In this document: in pieces, positions 5,989 through 10,578 of the stretch
How positions within the stretch are numbered: the first letter of the stretch is position 1
Layout: each line of letters begins with the position of its first letter
From: Actinomycetota bacterium
Lineage (GTDB): Bacteria; Actinomycetota; Acidimicrobiia; Acidimicrobiales; Ilumatobacteraceae
DNA: 10,578 nucleotides
Direction of reading: 5' to 3'
NCBI GenBank assembly: GCA_005788205.1
Contig: SXYT01000034.1
Location: forward strand, 1 to 10,578
The notes under the pieces: model-generated
Told to the model about the DNA's origin: nothing
The model's input: the letters and a program-made list of their open reading frames with translations, nothing else
Databases searched by the model: none
Program-made: the position numbers and the translations under genes

Positions 5989-7188
5989 TCAGAGTGCCGA
6001 CTTCTCCAGGATGTGCACGCCGCACGCCGAGCCGAGACCGATGACGTGGGCGAGACCCACCTTGGCGCCCTCGATCTGGCGGTCGCCCGCCTCGCCGCGG
6101 AGGTGGTGACAGACCTCCCAGATGTTCGCGATGCCCGTGGCCGCGATCGGGTGGCCCTTCGATTCAAGGCCGCCGGAGACGTTCACCGGGGTCTTCCCGG
6201 TGCGCCAGGTGGCACCCGAGTTGAAGAAATCGACGGCGCCGCCCTCCTCGCAGAGCATGAGGTTGTCGTAGTGCACCAGCTCGGCCGTGGCGAAGCAGTC
6301 GTGGAGCTCGACCAGGTTGAGGTCTTCCGGGCCGACGCCGGCCTGCTCGTAGGCCTTCTTGGCCGCGATCCGGGTGAGGGTGTTCACGTCCGGCAGGACC
6401 TGGCAGGCCTCTTGGTACGGGTCGCTCGTCAGGACGGAAGCCGAGACCTTCACCGCGCGGCGCTGCTGCTCCTTGGAGAGCGTCTTCAGCTTCTCGCCGC
6501 TCACGACGACTGCTGCTGCTGCACCGTCGCAGTTTGCCGAGCACATCGAGCGGGTGTTCGGGTAGGCGATCATGACGTCGTTCATGATCTCGTCGAGCGT
6601 CATGCGCTTCTGGTAGGCGGCCAACGGGTTGAGGGTGGAGTGCGCGTGGTTCTTCTCGGCGATCTTGGCGAAGAGCTCGAACGTCGCGCCACCGTACTTG
6701 TGGCCGTATTCCATGCCGACCTGGGCGAACGTGCCGGGCATGTTGTCCGTTCCGATGCGCCCGTCGGTCCCGGTGACAGCGCCGAACCGGCCCGAGGGAG
6801 TCCACTCCTTGGAGTTGGATGCAGGACGTGCGCCGAGCAGTCCGACGCCCGCGAGCTTCTCCACGCCGACTGCGAGGCCCATGTCGGTCTCGCCGGCCTT
6901 GATGGCCATGACCGCGGTGCGCAGTGCTGTTGCGCCCGTGGCGCAGGCGTTCGAGACGTTGTAGACGGGAATACCCGTCTGGCCGACCTGCTTCTGGATC
7001 TGCTGGCCGATGCCGCCCTGGCCCATCAGGCACCCTGCGGCGAGAACGCCCATGTCTGCCATGGTCACCCCCGCGTCCTTGAGGGCGCCCATCGCAGCCT
7101 CAGCTGCCAGGTCCACGGTGTCCTTGTCCGGGTGCTTCCCGAACTTCGTCATCACGATGCCGAGGATGTAGATGTCGTCTGCTGCCAT
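5989..7188 (-). CDS. SCPx-type thiolase (acetyl-CoA acetyltransferase/lipid-transfer thiolase)
   Basis: This is a thiolase-fold enzyme of 399 residues, in the group of SCP2/Ltp thiolases that make or break carbon-carbon bonds in acyl-CoA or steroid-CoA substrates. The nucleophile is C82 in NACATGATAL. The HDCF motif (H296, C298) replaces the NEAF of classical thiolases, and H346 lies in the SKGHPIAATG motif. A further Cys (C389, SACG) stands near the usual CxG position. The ATG at 7188 is chosen because it is preceded by AAGGAG at 9 bases; the open frame reaches 7314, but that extra part lies over the DUF35 gene. Its neighbour 55 bases upstream encodes a DUF35 protein, the known partner of such thiolases. 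The reaction could be a thiolase or a retro-aldol cleavage; the substrate cannot be told. Confidence 0.93.
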   Translation of the reverse strand: MAADDIYILGIVMTKFGKHPDKDTVDLAAEAAMGALKDAGVTMADMGVLAAGCLMGQGGIGQQIQKQVGQTGIPVYNVSNACATGATALRTAVMAIKAGETDMGLAVGVEKLAGVGLLGARPASNSKEWTPSGRFGAVTGTDGRIGTDNMPGTFAQVGMEYGHKYGGATFELFAKIAEKNHAHSTLNPLAAYQKRMTLDEIMNDVMIAYPNTRSMCSANCDGAAAAVVVSGEKLKTLSKEQQRRAVKVSASVLTSDPYQEACQVLPDVNTLTRIAAKKAYEQAGVGPEDLNLVELHDCFATAELVHYDNLMLCEEGGAVDFFNSGATWRTGKTPVNVSGGLESKGHPIAATGIANIWEVCHHLRGEAGDRQIEGAKVGLAHVIGLGSACGVHILEKSAL

Positions 7189-7197
7189 TTTGATCGT

Positions 7198-7203
7198 CTC
7201 CTT
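7198..7203 (-). promoter_or_regulatory. Ribosome-binding site of the thiolase gene (AAGGAG)
   Basis: AAGGAG on the minus strand, 9 bases ahead of ATG 7188, decides the thiolase start against the longer frame that opens at 7314. Confidence 0.8.
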
Positions 7204-7243
7204 GTTGAGAATCTGTTGTGTCCGTTGTGTTCCGTGGCCTGTG

Positions 7244-7639
7244 TCAGGCGGGCTCGAAGCCGAAACCAATCGCCTCGATACCGCTGTCATCCGCACCCAG
7301 TGAGTAGGTCGCAAGGCGCACCTTCATGCCGAGACTGACTTTTTCCGGGGTCGGGTCGACGTTGATCAGGTTGCCCCTGACGCTCGTGCCGCCGCAGTCG
7401 ACGATCGCCGCGACGAACGGCACAGGCACCCCGGGGGATGCGAAGGTGACGATGGTGAAGGAACGCACGATCCCGTCAGTAGCCACCGAGACCTTCTTGA
7501 ATTCGGTCTTGAAGCACGACGCGCACGCGTTGCGACGGTCGAAAAAACGTGCGCCGCAGGCGGTGCACTCGTTCGCCTCGAGATGGGGCTTTGCCCCGAG
7601 GACCAGATAGTTCACATGGGGAACCTGAGTCGTTGTCAC
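7244..7639 (-). CDS. DUF35 zinc-ribbon/OB-fold protein, thiolase partner
   Basis: This is a small protein of 131 residues with the DUF35 layout. A short N-terminal helix region is followed by a rubredoxin-like zinc ribbon (C25-x2-C28-x10-C39-x2-C42) and an OB-fold domain (about 50-130; SFTIVTFASPG and PFVAAIVDCGG strands). In characterised cases (the archaeal acetoacetyl-CoA thiolase/HMG-CoA synthase complex, and Ltp2-type aldolases of steroid degradation) DUF35 proteins bind the thiolase-fold enzyme and help to hold the CoA substrate. The gene directly precedes an SCPx-type thiolase. GTG 7639 is taken as start because AGGAGG lies 6 bases upstream; the TTG at 7645 abuts that site and is too close to it. 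The protein is likely cytoplasmic and without catalytic activity of its own. Confidence 0.92.
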   Translation of the reverse strand: MTTTQVPHVNYLVLGAKPHLEANECTACGARFFDRRNACASCFKTEFKKVSVATDGIVRSFTIVTFASPGVPVPFVAAIVDCGGTSVRGNLINVDPTPEKVSLGMKVRLATYSLGADDSGIEAIGFGFEPA

Positions 7640-7645
7640 TAGCAA

Positions 7646-7651
7646 CCTCCT
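7646..7651 (-). promoter_or_regulatory. Ribosome-binding site of the DUF35 gene (AGGAGG)
   Basis: This perfect Shine-Dalgarno on the minus strand lies 6 bases ahead of GTG 7639. It selects that codon over the TTG at 7645. Confidence 0.8.
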
Positions 7652-7660
7652 GAGAACCCA

Positions 7661-7666
7661 ACCCTA
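7661..7666 (-). promoter_or_regulatory. Candidate -10 box of the DUF35-thiolase run (TAGGGT)
   Basis: TAGGGT on the minus strand resembles the TAGGCT and TAGGTT boxes proposed for secG and the PrsW gene. Transcription from here would begin near 7653 and give a leader of about 14 bases carrying the AGGAGG site. TTGCGC at 7692-7687 could be a -35 element, but the 20-base spacer is long. This is a pattern match only. Confidence 0.3.
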
Positions 7667-7670
7667 TGCC

Positions 7671-7704
7671 GTCCCGGACCCCCCGAGCGCAACCGGGACC
7701 CCCC
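7671..7704. repeat. Inverted and direct repeats in the divergent intergenic region
   Basis: GTCCCGG (7671-7677) and CCGGGAC (7693-7699) form a perfect 7-bp inverted repeat with 15 bases between. Overlapping them, GGACCCCCC occurs twice (7676-7684 and 7696-7704), 20 bases apart, about two helical turns. The pair sits between the divergent DUF35 and lactone-oxidase genes and could be a regulator site. In GC-rich DNA such short repeats also arise by chance. Confidence 0.35.
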
Positions 7705-7734
7705 TGCGCTCCTGTGGACGGGCAGAATGGGGTG

Positions 7735-9024
7735 ATGAAGTGGACGAACTGGGCCGGCAACCAGGTGGCGAGGCCTGAGTCCATCGAGGACCCCCGGGAC
7801 GAGGAATCTCTCGCCGAAGTCGTGCGGTCGGCGAGCCAACAGGGGAGGGCGGTGAAGGTCGTCGGGTCGGGGCACAGTTTCACGGCTGCGGCCGTGAGCA
7901 ACGACGTGATGGTCCGGGTCGGCGCCCTGAGCGGAATCCGCTCCATTGACCGTGCGGGCATGACCGTCACGGTGGGGGCCGGGACCCCGCTCTGGCGCCT
8001 CAACGAACTGCTCCATGCCGAGGGTCTCGCCCTCGCGAACCTGGGTGACATCGCATACCAAACAGTGGCGGGCGCCATTTCCACCTCCACACACGGCACG
8101 GGTGTCCGTGTCGGGGGACTTGCCACCCAGGTGCGCGGCATGCGCCTGGTGGATGGTCACGGGAACGTCGTGGTCGCCGACGAGATGACGAACCCCGACG
8201 TGCTGGACGTCGCCCGTGTCGGTGTCGGAGCGCTCGGGGCGGTCACCGAGTGCACCTTGTCCGTCGTGCCGACGTTCGTCCTCGAGGCGCGGGAGGTGCC
8301 GATGCGGCTGGACCGCGTGCTCGGTGGACTCGACGAGCTCGTGCAGGGCAATGACCACTTCGAGTTCTTCTGGGTGCCCCACACGGGATGGGCGTTGACC
8401 AAGCAGAACAACCGCACCGATGAAGCCCCGCGTCCGCTCCCGCGCATCCGCGGTTGGGTGGAGACGACGTTCATGGAGAACATCGCCTTCGGTGCCGTCT
8501 GCCGGGCGGGCAGGCTCTTCCCGTCGGCGATCCCACGCCTGGCAAAGGCCCTCCCGTCCTCGGGCGAGAGGACGTACTCGGACTTCAGCCACAAAGTGTT
8601 CGCCAGCCCCCGGCTCGTGCGTTTCTACGAGATGGAGCAGGCGATGCCGATCGATGCCGCTGCACCCGCCCTCTCCGAGATCAAGGCCATGGTGGAGCGA
8701 AAGGGGTACATGCTGAACTTCCCCGTTGAGGTCCGCTTCACTGCTGCCGACGACATCCCGCTGTCCACCGCCCACGGGAGGGTGTCGGCATACATCGCCG
8801 TGCACGTGTACAAGGGGATGGAACACGAGCCGTTCATGCGTGACGTCGAGGACATCCTGCGTGGTCACGACGCCCGGCCCCACTGGGGAAAAATCCATTT
8901 CAGGGACGCCGCCGAGCTCTCCGGTCTGTACCCGAGGTGGTCTGATTTCGTCGCGATGCGTGATCGCCTCGATCCCGAGGGAACTTTCCGAAACGAGTAC
9001 ACCCGTCGGGTGTTCGGCCGCTAG
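7735..9024 (+). CDS. D-arabinono/L-gulono-1,4-lactone oxidase-like FAD flavoprotein
   Basis: This is a VAO-family flavoprotein of 429 residues, similar in layout and length to mycobacterial L-gulono-1,4-lactone dehydrogenases and to alditol oxidases. The N-terminal FAD domain has VVGSGHSFT, where H47 is the position of the FAD-linked histidine in covalent family members. The pyrophosphate-binding stretch is about 104-123 (LGDIAYQTVAGAI, STHGTG). The C-terminal ALO domain has E332 and R334 in PVEVRF and the HWGK motif (383-386). E332, R334 and K386 fit the spacing of the catalytic Glu, Arg and Lys of alditol oxidase. ATG 7735 is chosen because the N-terminus KWTNWAGNQ fits the family; 23 further residues back to 7666 look non-coding. 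The substrate could be a sugar lactone or a polyol. It is divergent from the DUF35 gene and directly abuts the convergent pucD-like gene. Confidence 0.9.
   Translation: MKWTNWAGNQVARPESIEDPRDEESLAEVVRSASQQGRAVKVVGSGHSFTAAAVSNDVMVRVGALSGIRSIDRAGMTVTVGAGTPLWRLNELLHAEGLALANLGDIAYQTVAGAISTSTHGTGVRVGGLATQVRGMRLVDGHGNVVVADEMTNPDVLDVARVGVGALGAVTECTLSVVPTFVLEAREVPMRLDRVLGGLDELVQGNDHFEFFWVPHTGWALTKQNNRTDEAPRPLPRIRGWVETTFMENIAFGAVCRAGRLFPSAIPRLAKALPSSGERTYSDFSHKVFASPRLVRFYEMEQAMPIDAAAPALSEIKAMVERKGYMLNFPVEVRFTAADDIPLSTAHGRVSAYIAVHVYKGMEHEPFMRDVEDILRGHDARPHWGKIHFRDAAELSGLYPRWSDFVAMRDRLDPEGTFRNEYTRRVFGR

Positions 9025-10578
<1,554 letters not shown>

Noticed and set aside
6505..6521. TGCTGCTGCTGC repeat within the thiolase gene
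   Set aside because: It encodes a short alanine run inside a conserved thiolase segment (DGAAAAVVV) and is not a separate repeat element.
7237..7249. GCCTG-TGT-CAGGC hairpin at the end of the DUF35 gene
   Set aside because: Only 5 bp, overlaps the stop codon and has no T-run on either strand; too weak to call a terminator or attenuator.
6013..7338. A 441-codon plus-strand open frame opposite the thiolase gene
   Set aside because: It is the antisense of a well-recognised thiolase, has no family motif and has the His/Arg/Asp/Val-rich composition of a GC-rich shadow frame.
7639..8898. A 419-codon minus-strand open frame opposite the lactone oxidase gene
   Set aside because: Rich in His, Arg, Gly and Val with no motif, while the plus-strand frame carries clear flavoprotein motifs.

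Overview
The window is GC-rich and dense with genes. Several signs point to an actinobacterium: GTG starts are common, two genes look as if they could be read from leaderless transcripts with TAGGNT -10 boxes, and pyruvate kinase carries the Gln-Gly-Pro-Lys motif familiar from actinobacterial enzymes. There is also a mycobacterial-type sugar-lactone oxidase and a paired SCPx-type thiolase and DUF35 protein. The class cannot be fixed from this sequence alone; Acidimicrobiia or a related lineage is a guess. I see no mobile element, phage gene, CRISPR array or toxin-antitoxin pair. Every gap between genes is under 100 bases.

Left part (1-3578, + strand): the 3' two-thirds of an oligopeptide ABC transporter ATPase (OppF/DppF type, cut by the left edge), then secG, a tRNA-Leu(GAG) with encoded CCA, a PrsW-family intramembrane protease and a divergent pyruvate kinase. 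These are housekeeping and envelope functions.

Middle part (3580-7639, - strand): a four-gene co-directional run. In transcription order it holds a DUF35 zinc-ribbon/OB-fold protein, an SCPx-type thiolase, a serine beta-lactamase-like hydrolase and an MFS exporter. The first two are an established partner pair in acyl-CoA chemistry. The close spacing suggests one transcript, and a joint role of all four in modifying and exporting an acyl compound is a hypothesis only.

Right part (7735-10578): a D-arabinono/L-gulono-1,4-lactone oxidase-like flavoprotein on the + strand is transcribed divergently from the DUF35 gene across a 95-base region containing small repeats. It meets, stop codon to stop codon, the 3' part of a molybdenum hydroxylase large subunit (PucD-like, xanthine dehydrogenase family) on the - strand, cut by the right edge.

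Nothing here is clearly a new system. The points most worth a second look are the unusual active-site residues in pyruvate kinase, the thiolase/DUF35/hydrolase/exporter cluster, the secG-tRNA-Leu(GAG) linkage and the leaderless-type promoters.
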